Shown here: one piece after another, positions 32,008 through 41,223 of the stretch
Layout of the letters: each line of letters starts with the position of its first letter
Position numbering within the stretch: position 1 is the stretch's first letter
Source: Clostridium_AI sp964409685
GTDB lineage: Bacteria; Bacillota; Clostridia; Lachnospirales; Lachnospiraceae
Direction: 5' to 3'
NCBI GenBank assembly: GCA_964409685.1
Contig: CAYPEJ010000014.1
Span: 38,723-102,722 of the forward strand
DNA: 64,000 bases
The notes under the pieces: generated by a model
Told to the model about the DNA's origin: nothing
Databases searched by the model: none
What the model saw: the letters and a program-made list of their open reading frames with translations, nothing else
Translations under genes and position numbers: made by a program

Positions 32008-34395
32008 ATGAAGAGAAATTTTAAAAGACATGTTGCAAAGCGTTTTCAAGCAATCATTTTAACAGCCGCTTTATCCGTAGGTATTTTAGACTGCGCAGGA
32101 ATGGGAACGTTTTCAGTAACAGAACCAACAACAGTAAAAGCAGCCACAAACTATGGTTTACAAGACGATGTACAAGACGGAGTAATCTTACATTGCTGGA
32201 ACTGGTCATACAATAATATAAAAGAAAATATGGCTACCATCGCAGCATCTGGATATTCCGCAGTGCAAACATCACCAGTAACACAACCAAAAGATTACGC
32301 ATATGAGGGTGTAACAGAATCTAATGTTGGTATTCCAGATGGTTGTGGTGGAAGTGAAGGTCAATGGTGGAAATTATATCAACCAGTATCTCAAAACATC
32401 TGTGACAATGGACAATCTTGGTTAGGAACAAAAGATGAGTTCGAAGAAATGTGTGCAGAAGCTGAAAAATACGGTGTAAAAGTTATCGTTGATATTGTGG
32501 CAAACCATATGGCAAATATTAAAGGATGGCAAAATTCACTAAGTGACGTATCCGAACAAGTTGGATTATATTGTAATCCAGATATGTTAACCGATGCAGA
32601 CTATTGGCATATCAATACCGTACAATGTTGGTACAGTGATGGTCGTTATGATATCACACAAGGTTCTATCGGTATGCCAGACTTAAACACAGCAGACAAA
32701 CGAGTTCAAAACATGATTTTAAATCTTTTAAAAGAATGTGTAGACGCAGGTGCTGATGGATTCCGTTTTGACGCTGCAAAACATATTGAAACTCCAGACG
32801 ATGATTCTGCATTTGCAAGTGATTTCTGGCCAACAGTAATCAATGGAATTCGCAACTATGCAGATCACGATTTGTACATATACGGTGAAATTTTAAATAC
32901 AGTAGGTGACGATTTCGATATCGGCAACTATACAAAATACATGTCTGTAACAGATAATGGTACAGGCGACCACATCCTAAGTGATGTTCGTTATGGAAAT
33001 GCATCTAGTGCTTCCGCAGGTAGCACACGCTATGAAAAAACAAAAACAGTACTTTGGGCAGAATCCCACGATACATATATGGGTGGACCTTCTTACTTAA
33101 CTACAGATAAAATGGTAAAACAAGCATGGGCTGTAGTGGCAGCAAAGAAAGATTCCACAGCATTATATTTTGCAAGACCATACTACTCGGAGCAAATCTT
33201 ATTAGATGACAATGGAAATAAAGTTCCAAAATCAGAAGTAGAACCAACTCTTATGGGTGAAGTAGGAACTATGACATGGAGCGATCCAGAAGTAGCAGCA
33301 GTAAACAACTTCCACAACTATTTTGTAGGACAAGATGAATCTGTATCCAGCAGTGGAAGCGTAATCTATACAGAACGAGGTAACTCAGGTGTTGTTATTT
33401 CTAACTTAAGTGGTGCAGGATATGTTGAAATTCCAGCATACAGAATGGCAAGTGGAACATATACAGACAAAGTTTCTGGTAATACATTTACAGTGTCCAA
33501 TGGTACTATTAAAGGAACTATTGGTAGTTCAGATGGTATCGCTGTTGTATACAATGGCGGAATTGGTGGAACTGTAGTAACAAAGAATCCTACAATTACA
33601 GTTTCTCAAGAAGGTGGCAATTTCTACGGAGATTCCTTAACAGTATCTATTTCCTTAAAGAATGCAACTTCTGGCACTTACCAAATTAACAACGGTAGTG
33701 CAGTATCATTTGGAAACTCTGCATCTGTTACACTTGGTGCTGACGTAGATTATGGAACAAGCATCACATTAAAAGTAACAGCAAAAGGGGATACAACAAA
33801 GACCGCAACTTATACATTTACAAAGACAAAACAAGATACTTCTAACTTGATTTACTGCAAAAATACAGCAGGATGGTCTAACGTATACTGCTATATGTGG
33901 AATTCAAGCAGTGATACAAATGCTTCTTGGCCAGGTGTAAAAATGACAAGCCTTGGAGATAATGTTTGGTCTTATGCAATGACAAGTTCTTATAAAAATG
34001 TTATCTTCAACAACGGTTCAGGAACACAAACAGCTGATTTATCAGCACCAGGTTCTGGGTATATTTACGATAACAATACAAGTTCATGGACTACTTATGG
34101 AAATTCTGGTGGAACAGAAGACCCACAACCAGAAACATACAAAGTATACTGCAAGAACCAAGCAGGTTGGTCAAACGTATACTGCTACATGTGGAATTCC
34201 ACAAGCGATACAATCGGTGCATGGCCAGGAGTTCAGATGACATATGAAGGTAACAATGTATGGTCATTAGAACTATCCACAGAGTATGCAAATGTAATCT
34301 TTACAAATGGTTCTGGCACACAAACAGCTGACTTATCATTCCCAGGTGAAGCCTATATTTATAACAATAGTACTTGTAGTTGGGAAACAAAATAG
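32008..34395 (+). CDS. Secreted alpha-amylase, GH13, with two starch-binding CBM26-like domains
   Basis: 795 residues. Signal peptide of about 47 residues (basic start, ILTAALSVGILDCAG, cleavage near VKAA). The GH13 barrel carries VIVDIVANHM, DGFRFDAAKH (nucleophile Asp near 254), YGEIL (acid Glu near 293) and ESHDTY (third Asp near 354). An Ig-like spacer follows at about 530-610. Then two related 85-residue modules begin YCKNTAGWSNVYCYMWNSSS and YCKNQAGWSNVYCYMWNSTS, typical CBM26 starch-binding domains. It cleaves starch outside the cell. Single gene with its own terminator. Confidence 0.95.
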   Translation: MKRNFKRHVAKRFQAIILTAALSVGILDCAGMGTFSVTEPTTVKAATNYGLQDDVQDGVILHCWNWSYNNIKENMATIAASGYSAVQTSPVTQPKDYAYEGVTESNVGIPDGCGGSEGQWWKLYQPVSQNICDNGQSWLGTKDEFEEMCAEAEKYGVKVIVDIVANHMANIKGWQNSLSDVSEQVGLYCNPDMLTDADYWHINTVQCWYSDGRYDITQGSIGMPDLNTADKRVQNMILNLLKECVDAGADGFRFDAAKHIETPDDDSAFASDFWPTVINGIRNYADHDLYIYGEILNTVGDDFDIGNYTKYMSVTDNGTGDHILSDVRYGNASSASAGSTRYEKTKTVLWAESHDTYMGGPSYLTTDKMVKQAWAVVAAKKDSTALYFARPYYSEQILLDDNGNKVPKSEVEPTLMGEVGTMTWSDPEVAAVNNFHNYFVGQDESVSSSGSVIYTERGNSGVVISNLSGAGYVEIPAYRMASGTYTDKVSGNTFTVSNGTIKGTIGSSDGIAVVYNGGIGGTVVTKNPTITVSQEGGNFYGDSLTVSISLKNATSGTYQINNGSAVSFGNSASVTLGADVDYGTSITLKVTAKGDTTKTATYTFTKTKQDTSNLIYCKNTAGWSNVYCYMWNSSSDTNASWPGVKMTSLGDNVWSYAMTSSYKNVIFNNGSGTQTADLSAPGSGYIYDNNTSSWTTYGNSGGTEDPQPETYKVYCKNQAGWSNVYCYMWNSTSDTIGAWPGVQMTYEGNNVWSLELSTEYANVIFTNGSGTQTADLSFPGEAYIYNNSTCSWETK

Positions 34396-34415
34396 TGAAA
34401 AATAATAAAATAGGA

Positions 34416-34447
34416 AACAGCAGTTGGATGAGCAACTGCTGTTTTTC
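34416..34447 (+). terminator. Amylase terminator
   Basis: AACAGCAGTTG (34416-34426) and CAACTGCTGTT (34433-34443), followed by TTT. Confidence 0.85.
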
Positions 34448-34543
34448 CGATCATGTAATATTCCGACACATCACAATCAAATAATATTAAAAACCTTTTA
34501 CTATATGGTAAAATAGTAGCAAAAGATAAAGGAGGATAAATAC

Positions 34544-35737
34544 ATGAAGAAACAAACAAGAAAATTTATTGCAATATTAACTTGCTTTGCCGTGATGCTT
34601 TGTATGGTACTTCAAGGTCCATTTTCCACTGAAGTGATATCCGCAGCATCACAAACTGTAAAAATTATGCCATTAGGTGATTCTATTACAGACGGTGATT
34701 TTTGGCGTACAACTCTAACTAATAAATTAGCTGATAATGGATATGATGTAACATTTGTTGGTTCTAATGGAAACAATGAAGGTCACTGGGGTATGAGAGT
34801 ATGTGACCTTGCAGCAGCTGGTAGTTTAGTAGGATGGTTAGATGCCGTAGATCCAGAAATCGTTATGATGCATTTTGGAACAAATGATACATTTGATGAT
34901 GACAAGACAACTGCTGATGTTATGGCAGCTTACACAACTCTTATTAACCAAATGAGAGATAACAATCCAAACATGATTATTCTTGTAGCAAAGATTATCC
35001 CATTAGCTTCTTATCATACACTATACAATGAACGTGTAGATGCAATTAATGCTGCGATTGATGGATGGGCAAGTGAAATGACAACAGAACAGTCTCCTAT
35101 TACAATCGTAGATCAACATACAGGATTTACAGATGCTGATATCGGGGATGGAGTACATCCAAGCGCATCTGGTGGATTAAAGATGGCAGAAAAATGGTAT
35201 GAGGCGCTAAGTGTAATCTTAGATAATATGCAAGAAAATCCAGAAATAAGTGAAGAGCCAATCGTAAGCGAAGACCCAGTGGTAAGCGAAGAGCCAATCG
35301 TAAGCGAAGACCCAGTGGTAAGTGAAGAGCCAATCGTAAGTGAAGACCCAGAAGTAAGTGAAACACCAATCGTAAGTGAAGACCCAGTGGTAAGTGAAGA
35401 TCCGATCGTAAGCGAAGAACCAGAAGTAACAGAAGATCCAATCGTTGAAGGCGACTTACAACTTATTACCGAAACAAATGCATGGTCTGGCGGCTACACA
35501 ATGAATGTAACCATTAAAAATGCTTCAAACAGCACAATTAATGGATGGCAATTAGTATTAGACAAATCTGAATTTACCATCACAAATATCTGGTGTGCAG
35601 AAATGACAGAAACAAATGATACATACATCATCACTCCAATGTCTTGGAATGCTGATCTAGCAGCAGGTTCCTCTGCAAGCTTTGGTTTTCAAGCAACAGG
35701 AGAAGTACCAACAGACTTTTCATATGAATTAAACTAG
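34544..35737 (+). CDS. Secreted SGNH/GDSL esterase with a CBM2-like module
   Basis: 397 residues. Signal peptide about 1-35 (FIAILTCFAVMLCMVL). The SGNH esterase has PLGDSITDG (Ser), FGTNDTF (Gly/Asn) and DGVHPSASGG (Asp, His), the CE3-like order of acetylxylan esterases. Residues about 228-305 are a tandem linker built from EEPIVSEDPVVS-type units. The last 95 residues (WSGGYTMNVTIKNASNSTIN; INGWQLVLDKSEFTI; WNADLAAGSSASFGFQATG) are a CBM2-like cellulose/xylan-binding module. It probably removes acetyl groups from xylan at the substrate surface. Ribosome site AAAGGAGG. Confidence 0.92.
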   Translation: MKKQTRKFIAILTCFAVMLCMVLQGPFSTEVISAASQTVKIMPLGDSITDGDFWRTTLTNKLADNGYDVTFVGSNGNNEGHWGMRVCDLAAAGSLVGWLDAVDPEIVMMHFGTNDTFDDDKTTADVMAAYTTLINQMRDNNPNMIILVAKIIPLASYHTLYNERVDAINAAIDGWASEMTTEQSPITIVDQHTGFTDADIGDGVHPSASGGLKMAEKWYEALSVILDNMQENPEISEEPIVSEDPVVSEEPIVSEDPVVSEEPIVSEDPEVSETPIVSEDPVVSEDPIVSEEPEVTEDPIVEGDLQLITETNAWSGGYTMNVTIKNASNSTINGWQLVLDKSEFTITNIWCAEMTETNDTYIITPMSWNADLAAGSSASFGFQATGEVPTDFSYELN

Positions 35738-35834
35738 TTCATCAAGCAAAAACTTGTAAAAGTTTGAAATTTTGCACCAAACAGTATATAATCTCTTAAG
35801 ACTAGAAAGAAAATATACAACTGGGGGTCTTAAG

Positions 35835-37025
35835 ATGAAGACATATGCTTTCCATTTAAAAAATATAGCAGCGCTCATCATGTTTTGTTCCTTGATAGCG
35901 CTGCTTTTTCCATTTTTAGAGATAGCAACTGATAGCAAAAGTACTCAGGTATCAGGATATGAAATCGTTAAAATGGGTGCCGAAGCAGGTTATGAGTACG
36001 TAAATCAAGGAGAATTACGTGAGGACTATGTTATAACAGGAGAACTCACTTGGGGAGAGGTAAAAAACACAATTACCTCCATATTACAAATTGAAAATGT
36101 ACATCGAAATCCACAATTTCAAAAAATAATGTGGATCTTCTTTCTTGCAATATTGCCAGTCCTGCTTTGTATTATTGCAGTTCCAACAACAATCTTTGCA
36201 AGAGGAAAATTATCTATGATTCTGCCAACACTATGTATCATGCTGGCTTTCGTAGAAAATGTAATTATAATAATACTATTTCATAAAGTACAAGATGCTC
36301 TATTCTTTGGGCAATCAAGTGAAATGATTCATGTGTTATTATTGGAAGGATTTCATTTATTTACCACACTATGTGGAATTTCCTTTGCGATAATTGCATT
36401 TTTGTGGATAAGCAGAGGCTTTTGTCCACCAGTGCAAGACAATAGTAAAGATAAAAATAATGACATTTCCAAGTCAAAAGGGAAATCCAAAGATACATCA
36501 AAACGTAATTTAAAAGACAAGAAAGAGAAATCCAAAAAGACAAAAAAAGAGAAGCCAGCCAAGAAAAAGAAACGTCGTAGTAAACGAGGAAGCCAAAAGA
36601 AAGCAAAAAGGGAACGTTACACTAGGGAACGTATCAAAAAAGAAGAACAAGAGGAAGAATCCTTAATCAATAATAAGAAGCCAAAAGCAATCGGTGGTCC
36701 AACAGGAAAGATTAAAGGTTTATCTGGAATGTACCAAGATATCGTCATAGATATCACGAAAAGTTTAGACTATCAAGTGATTTTAGGAACTACACCAGAG
36801 ACTGCACATTTTGTTGAAAATAGCAAACTAGAAGGTCATAGCCTAAAAATTCAATACAATATGGAAAATCAAAAATATCGAATTCAAAGTAATTCTAATC
36901 ATCACATCTTAATCAAATACAAAGATGGCTCGCAAGAATTACTTAAAAATAAAGAAATTAAAATCATTGATAAAAAAGTAATTATATATGTAGAAACAGT
37001 GGAGCATGCAATCCATCTCCGCTAA
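35835..37025 (+). CDS. Membrane protein with Lys-rich linker and FHA-like C-terminal domain
   Basis: 396 residues from the ATG after CTGGGGGTC (an earlier in-frame start lacks a ribosome site). Four hydrophobic segments at about 10-30, 115-135, 140-165 and 180-205, then a highly basic cytosolic tract (about 215-290) with runs of KKEKPAKKKKRRSKRG type. The last 110 residues start GLSGMYQDIVIDITKSLDYQ and have the spacing of FHA-like folds, but the canonical phosphopeptide-binding Arg and Ser-Arg-x-His are not evident. It could be a degenerate phosphothreonine-sensing or scaffold protein. Confidence 0.65.
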   Translation: MKTYAFHLKNIAALIMFCSLIALLFPFLEIATDSKSTQVSGYEIVKMGAEAGYEYVNQGELREDYVITGELTWGEVKNTITSILQIENVHRNPQFQKIMWIFFLAILPVLLCIIAVPTTIFARGKLSMILPTLCIMLAFVENVIIIILFHKVQDALFFGQSSEMIHVLLLEGFHLFTTLCGISFAIIAFLWISRGFCPPVQDNSKDKNNDISKSKGKSKDTSKRNLKDKKEKSKKTKKEKPAKKKKRRSKRGSQKKAKRERYTRERIKKEEQEEESLINNKKPKAIGGPTGKIKGLSGMYQDIVIDITKSLDYQVILGTTPETAHFVENSKLEGHSLKIQYNMENQKYRIQSNSNHHILIKYKDGSQELLKNKEIKIIDKKVIIYVETVEHAIHLR

Positions 37026-37029
37026 CAAA

Positions 37030-37065
37030 CAAGGATAACTTTATTTCAGATAAAAGTTATCCTTG
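37030..37065 (+). terminator. Hairpin terminator
   Basis: CAAGGATAACTTT (37030-37042) and AAAGTTATCCTTG (37053-37065) form a 13-bp stem; CGTATTTTC follows. Confidence 0.75.
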
Positions 37066-37150
37066 CGTATTTTCTAATTTAAAGTCATAATAGTAAAAGT
37101 GGAAAAATAAGATAATATTTTAGTAGATGTTGAAAAGGGAGGATGAAAAC

Positions 37151-37984
37151 ATGGATTTAGGCTTTTTAGAGATTCTAAAAGTCATTATTCTGGGAATTGT
37201 CGAGGGCGTGACAGAATGGCTGCCAATCAGCAGCACAGGACATATGTTACTAGTAGATGAATTTATTTCGCTAAATATGAGTGAAGAATTTAAGGAAATG
37301 TTTTTCTATGTCATTCAATTAGGGGCAATCCTAGCGGTTGTTATCTTGTTTTGGAATAAGATGTTTCCATTTCAATTTAAAGATAAGAATCAGCCAGTTA
37401 TTAAGAAAGAAACATTTTCTTTATGGTTTAAAGTTGTAGTTGCCTGTATTCCAGGTGCCGTAGTAACTCTACTATTCGATGATTATGTAGAAGCACATTT
37501 TCAAACACCGATTGTGATTGCAATTGCGCTTATTTTCTATGGTGTTGCATTTATTGTGGTGGAAAGATGGAATAAAAAACGTATTCCAAAGATTAAGGAA
37601 TTAACAGATATTACGTACCAGACAGCCCTATATATTGGGTTATTTCAGGTATTATCCATTGTTCCAGGTACATCTAGATCAGGTGCAACTATTATTGGTG
37701 CATTGTTAATTGGTGTTTCCAGAGTAGCAGCCGCAGAATTTACATTTTTCTTAGCGGTACCAGTTATGATTGGAATGAGCTTTTTGAAAGTATTAAAATA
37801 CGGTTTGGCATTTACAAGTTCTGAACTAATCGTACTTGTAATTGGTATGGGAGTTGCCTTTATCGTATCTGTTTTAGTAATCCGCTTCCTAATGTCATTT
37901 ATTAAAAAACACGATTTCCAAGCATTTGGTTGGTACAGAATTATATTAGGAATCGTTGTATTAGGTTATTTTAGTTTTGTATGA
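37151..37984 (+). CDS. uppP: Undecaprenyl-diphosphatase UppP (BacA family)
   Basis: 277 residues from the ATG seven bases after AAAGGGAGGATG. Motifs GIVEGVTEWLPISSTGHM (acidic and Ser residues of the active site) and VPGTSRSGATI (catalytic Arg). Eight membrane helices. It recycles the lipid carrier for peptidoglycan and gives bacitracin resistance. Standing alone; no resistance operon partner is adjacent. Confidence 0.93.
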   Translation: MDLGFLEILKVIILGIVEGVTEWLPISSTGHMLLVDEFISLNMSEEFKEMFFYVIQLGAILAVVILFWNKMFPFQFKDKNQPVIKKETFSLWFKVVVACIPGAVVTLLFDDYVEAHFQTPIVIAIALIFYGVAFIVVERWNKKRIPKIKELTDITYQTALYIGLFQVLSIVPGTSRSGATIIGALLIGVSRVAAAEFTFFLAVPVMIGMSFLKVLKYGLAFTSSELIVLVIGMGVAFIVSVLVIRFLMSFIKKHDFQAFGWYRIILGIVVLGYFSFV

Positions 37985-37997
37985 AAGATTTAGAAGT

Positions 37998-38024
37998 GGG
38001 CTGTTCATGGAACATGAACAGCCC
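37998..38024 (+). terminator. Hairpin after uppP
   Basis: GGGCTGTTCATG (37998-38009) and CATGAACAGCCC (38013-38024), a perfect 12-bp stem. It is not followed by a T run, so it may stabilise rather than end the transcript. Confidence 0.55.
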
Positions 38025-38215
38025 TGCTATTACATATCAGCTTTTTTGAAAGCAGTGCAAAAGAAAAGATTGTAAATGATTTTGTTTATCAAATAATTGG
38101 ATATACAATTTAAGTAGAAAATATATTTTTCTTATGTTATGATATAAAGAGTGATTTTTGTGGAGAAATTATATTAAGATATGACTTTGAAATTTAGTTA
38201 AGTGAGGTGACATTA

Positions 38216-39259
38216 ATGCCATGTTACGCAGTTGATTTGTTTTGTGGAATTGGCGGTTTAACAAAGGGGTTGTCTTTAGCGGGAATTAATGTTGTGGCAG
38301 GATACGATATAGATGAAAGTTGTCGCTTCGCATATGAAATGAATAATAAAGCACGATTTATTAATGAGGATGTTACAAATATTAACTCTGAAGATATACA
38401 AAATTTATATCCTTCAAATGCTGTAAGAGCATTGGTTGGATGTGCACCATGTCAGCCATTTTCTAGATATTCTATAAGATATAGGAAGAATGGAAGAAAG
38501 GATGATAAATGGACATTACTGTATTCTTTTGAGAGATTAGTTAGAGAGTGTGAGCCAGAAATAGTATCAATGGAAAATGTACCAAGTCTTGTAGAGGAAG
38601 ATGTATTTCGTGATTTTATTTCTATGCTAAATGAACATAATTATTATGTTAGCTGGAAAATAGTATATTGTCCAGAATATGGAGTGCCACAGAATCGAAA
38701 ACGTTTGGTATTGCTTGCATCAAAATTGGGTGAGATTAGTCTAATTCCAGCTTTATATAGTAAGGAAAATTATCCAACTGTGCGTATGGCAATAGGAGGA
38801 TTACCACCAATACAAGATGGGGAAACACATCAAGAGGATTTATTGCATAGATCTAGTAGGTTGTCAGAGGTTAATAGAAGAAGAATAGAACAATCTGTTC
38901 CTGGAGGAACATGGAGAGACTGGAATGAAGAACTGCGTTTAGACTGTCATAGAAAACAAACTGGAAAGACATATCCATCCGTATATGGACGGATGGAATG
39001 GGATAAGCCATCTCCTACTATAACAACACAATTTTATGGATATGGAAACGGTAGATTTGGACATCCAGAACAGAATAGAGCAATTTCAATACGTGAGGGA
39101 GCAATACTCCAATCATTTCCAATAGACTATTGCTTTGTGGATGAAAATCATCCATCAAATAAGCGGGAATTGGCGATACACATTGGAAATGCTGTCCCTG
39201 TAGAATTAGGACGTGCAATTGGTTTAACGATTCAGCAGCATTTAGAAGAACATCAATAA
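38216..39259 (+). CDS. C5-cytosine DNA methyltransferase (second)
   Basis: 347 residues from the ATG six bases after GAGGTGA. Motif I DLFCGIGGLTKGL, motif IV GCAPCQPFSRYS with the catalytic Cys (about 83), motif VI SMENVPSL, motif VIII PQNRKRLVLLA, target-recognition region about 190-270, motif X IHIGNAVPVELGRAI. Not closely related to the methylase at 814. It begins an operon with a DUF262 gene (35 bases on) and a HEPN gene (overlap), so it is probably the self-marking arm of a defence system rather than an orphan. Confidence 0.92.
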   Translation: MPCYAVDLFCGIGGLTKGLSLAGINVVAGYDIDESCRFAYEMNNKARFINEDVTNINSEDIQNLYPSNAVRALVGCAPCQPFSRYSIRYRKNGRKDDKWTLLYSFERLVRECEPEIVSMENVPSLVEEDVFRDFISMLNEHNYYVSWKIVYCPEYGVPQNRKRLVLLASKLGEISLIPALYSKENYPTVRMAIGGLPPIQDGETHQEDLLHRSSRLSEVNRRRIEQSVPGGTWRDWNEELRLDCHRKQTGKTYPSVYGRMEWDKPSPTITTQFYGYGNGRFGHPEQNRAISIREGAILQSFPIDYCFVDENHPSNKRELAIHIGNAVPVELGRAIGLTIQQHLEEHQ

Positions 39260-39294
39260 GAGTATTAATCAGCTGGAAGGGGAGTATAAAAAAG

Positions 39295-40383
39295 ATGAAA
39301 GAGGAAAAGGCAGAAAGAGAGAAAAAAAAGAAGGAAGAAATTGAGAAGTCTTCAAAGCAGATTAGTGAAAAAAAGCAGGATATTAAGTATGACACTAGGG
39401 ATTATGTGGTTAAATTTATGAAACAACAGTATGAATCAGGTGAATTCTATATACCACTTGATTATCAAAGAAAGTTTATTTGGGGGGAAAAGGAAAAGTG
39501 TAATTTTATAGAATCTGTTTTAATGGGTTTGCCAGTACCATTTATGTTTTTTGCAGATACAAACGATGGAAGAATTGAGATTGTTGATGGAGCTCAGAGA
39601 ACTCAGACATTAGTGGAATTTGCCCAGAATGATTTAGTTTTAAATAATTTAAGAATTTTAACAGAATCAAATGGATTTTGCTTTCAAGACTTAGATCCAG
39701 CTGTACAGAGGAGATTTTTAAATACGAATATTAGAGTTGTTTTTCTTGAGGAAGGAACAACACAAGCAGTACGGCAAGAAATTTTTAGAAGAATTAATAC
39801 TGGAGGAATACATGCAAAAGCAAGTGAAGTAAGGCGAGGAGCTTTAGATGGTAAATTCAAAAGATTCTTAGAAGAATGTGTAAAAAATGAAAAGTTCAAT
39901 AAATTAGCACCGAGGACAGAGCAAGCCGAAAACAGATTTGAAGGATTAGAATTAGTTTCAAGATTTTTCACATATACGCATAATTATGAAAATGGTTTTA
40001 AAACATATGCAGGAAACGTAGCAAAATACATTGATGAATATATTGAAGAACAAAATTCTTTATGGGAAAAAGATGACAAGATACAAGATAAATATAAAAA
40101 AGAATTTGAAGATATGCTTTTTTTTGCTGAAAATAATTTAGGAAGCAGAGGATTTAAGAAAACTGAGAAGTCAAAATCAACACCAAGAGCTCGTTTTGAA
40201 GCATTATCAATCGGAATTGCATTAGCATTACAGGAAAATCCTGACTTATCGGTCAAAAATGTTAATTGGATGGATAGCGATGAGTTTTCTCAAATTACTC
40301 GTTCTGATGCAGCAAACAATAAAAGTAAACTTATTGGAAGAATTGAATTTGTCAGAAACAAATTACTTGAGGAGGAAAGATGA
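39295..40383 (+). CDS. DUF262-family protein (GmrSD/ParB-nuclease-like)
   Basis: 362 residues. After a very charged, Lys/Glu-rich start (about 1-25), the DUF262 signature is complete: FYIPLDYQRKFIWGEKEKC, ESVLMGLPVPFMFF, IEIVDGAQRTQTLVEF (the DGxQR motif) and IFRRINTGG. Family knowledge: DUF262 proteins such as GmrS bind nucleotides and restrict modified DNA. This one has no fused DUF1524 HNH nuclease domain, so the cutting may reside in its HEPN partner or be nicking by itself. Its stop overlaps the HEPN start by ATGA. Confidence 0.87.
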   Translation: MKEEKAEREKKKKEEIEKSSKQISEKKQDIKYDTRDYVVKFMKQQYESGEFYIPLDYQRKFIWGEKEKCNFIESVLMGLPVPFMFFADTNDGRIEIVDGAQRTQTLVEFAQNDLVLNNLRILTESNGFCFQDLDPAVQRRFLNTNIRVVFLEEGTTQAVRQEIFRRINTGGIHAKASEVRRGALDGKFKRFLEECVKNEKFNKLAPRTEQAENRFEGLELVSRFFTYTHNYENGFKTYAGNVAKYIDEYIEEQNSLWEKDDKIQDKYKKEFEDMLFFAENNLGSRGFKKTEKSKSTPRARFEALSIGIALALQENPDLSVKNVNWMDSDEFSQITRSDAANNKSKLIGRIEFVRNKLLEEER

Positions 40384-41144
40384 TTACTTTAGAGACAACA
40401 TTTCAACAAAGGAAAAAGGAAATTGAAGACTTTATTGGGTTAATGTTTTTTCTGGAACGAAAAAGAAACATTATAGTTGATGATGTGAATGAATTTGACA
40501 AATTTTTTTATAGTGAAATGAATGAGGAAGATGATTTAGAGGAAGAAGCACCGGTATTACGAATGAATATGTCTTATCAAGATTTAATCAATATCTTAAA
40601 ATCAAATGTGTCTTTGATGATTTATAATATTATTGAATATACTGTTACAAATTTAATTGAATGTATTTATGATCAAATTAGAGGAAATCATTTAGATTAT
40701 CTTCATGTTAGTGAATCACTGAGGATGATATGGAGAAAAACAGTTTTAAAATCTATTCAAGATCCGAATGCAAATCAGAATACTTTTTTGAAAAAAAATG
40801 AGGAGATTATAAATGCAATTATTAATAAGACAGAATTAGATATTCATGCACGCAATTCTATGCCAGCTGGAAATTTAGATGGTATTTCTATTAAAGAAAC
40901 AATGGAATCACACGGTGTACATATAAGAACAAATAGTATAAATTATCGTCCGGATATTTTAGAGCGAATAAAAGAAAAAAGAAATAATCTTGCACATGGA
41001 ACAGTATCCTTCATAGAGGCTGTTCGAGAAAATACAATAAATGAGATATATGAGAATGAAAGATATGTGGTTGCTTTCTTAGAAGAATTGATTGAATCAG
41101 TTAAAAACTATTTGGATGAAGAAAAATATAAAGTTATGATTTAA
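40380..41144 (+). CDS. MAE_28990/MAE_18760-like HEPN protein
   Basis: 254 residues, helical, with KEKRNNLAHGTVSFIEAVRE at about residues 198-217: R-N-N-L-A-H is the HEPN R-X4-H ribonuclease signature. HEPN proteins of this family typically accompany DUF262 genes, as here. The 4-base ATGA overlap indicates coupled translation and a complex. Likely the RNA-cleaving or growth-arresting arm of a methylase-guarded defence operon. Confidence 0.83.
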   Translation: MITLETTFQQRKKEIEDFIGLMFFLERKRNIIVDDVNEFDKFFYSEMNEEDDLEEEAPVLRMNMSYQDLINILKSNVSLMIYNIIEYTVTNLIECIYDQIRGNHLDYLHVSESLRMIWRKTVLKSIQDPNANQNTFLKKNEEIINAIINKTELDIHARNSMPAGNLDGISIKETMESHGVHIRTNSINYRPDILERIKEKRNNLAHGTVSFIEAVRENTINEIYENERYVVAFLEELIESVKNYLDEEKYKVMI

Positions 41145-41154
41145 GAAAAAAAGT

Positions 41155-41189
41155 AAGAGGGAGATTCTCGTTTAAAGAACTTCCCTCTT
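41155..41189 (+). terminator. Hairpin after the HEPN gene
   Basis: AAGAGGGA (41155-41162) and TCCCTCTT (41182-41189), with a 19-base loop, then GCCTTTTG. Moderate. Confidence 0.5.
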
Positions 41190-41223
41190 GCCTTTTGAGG
41201 ATGGTAATTTCTTATTGTTTTAT

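Noticed and set aside
35127..35441. 104-codon Leu/Arg-rich minus-strand frame
   Set aside because: A shadow of the SEDP/EEP repeat linker of the esterase gene.
37998..38024. Hairpin regarded as a certain terminator of uppP
   Set aside because: The stem is perfect but lacks a following T run, so confidence was kept moderate.
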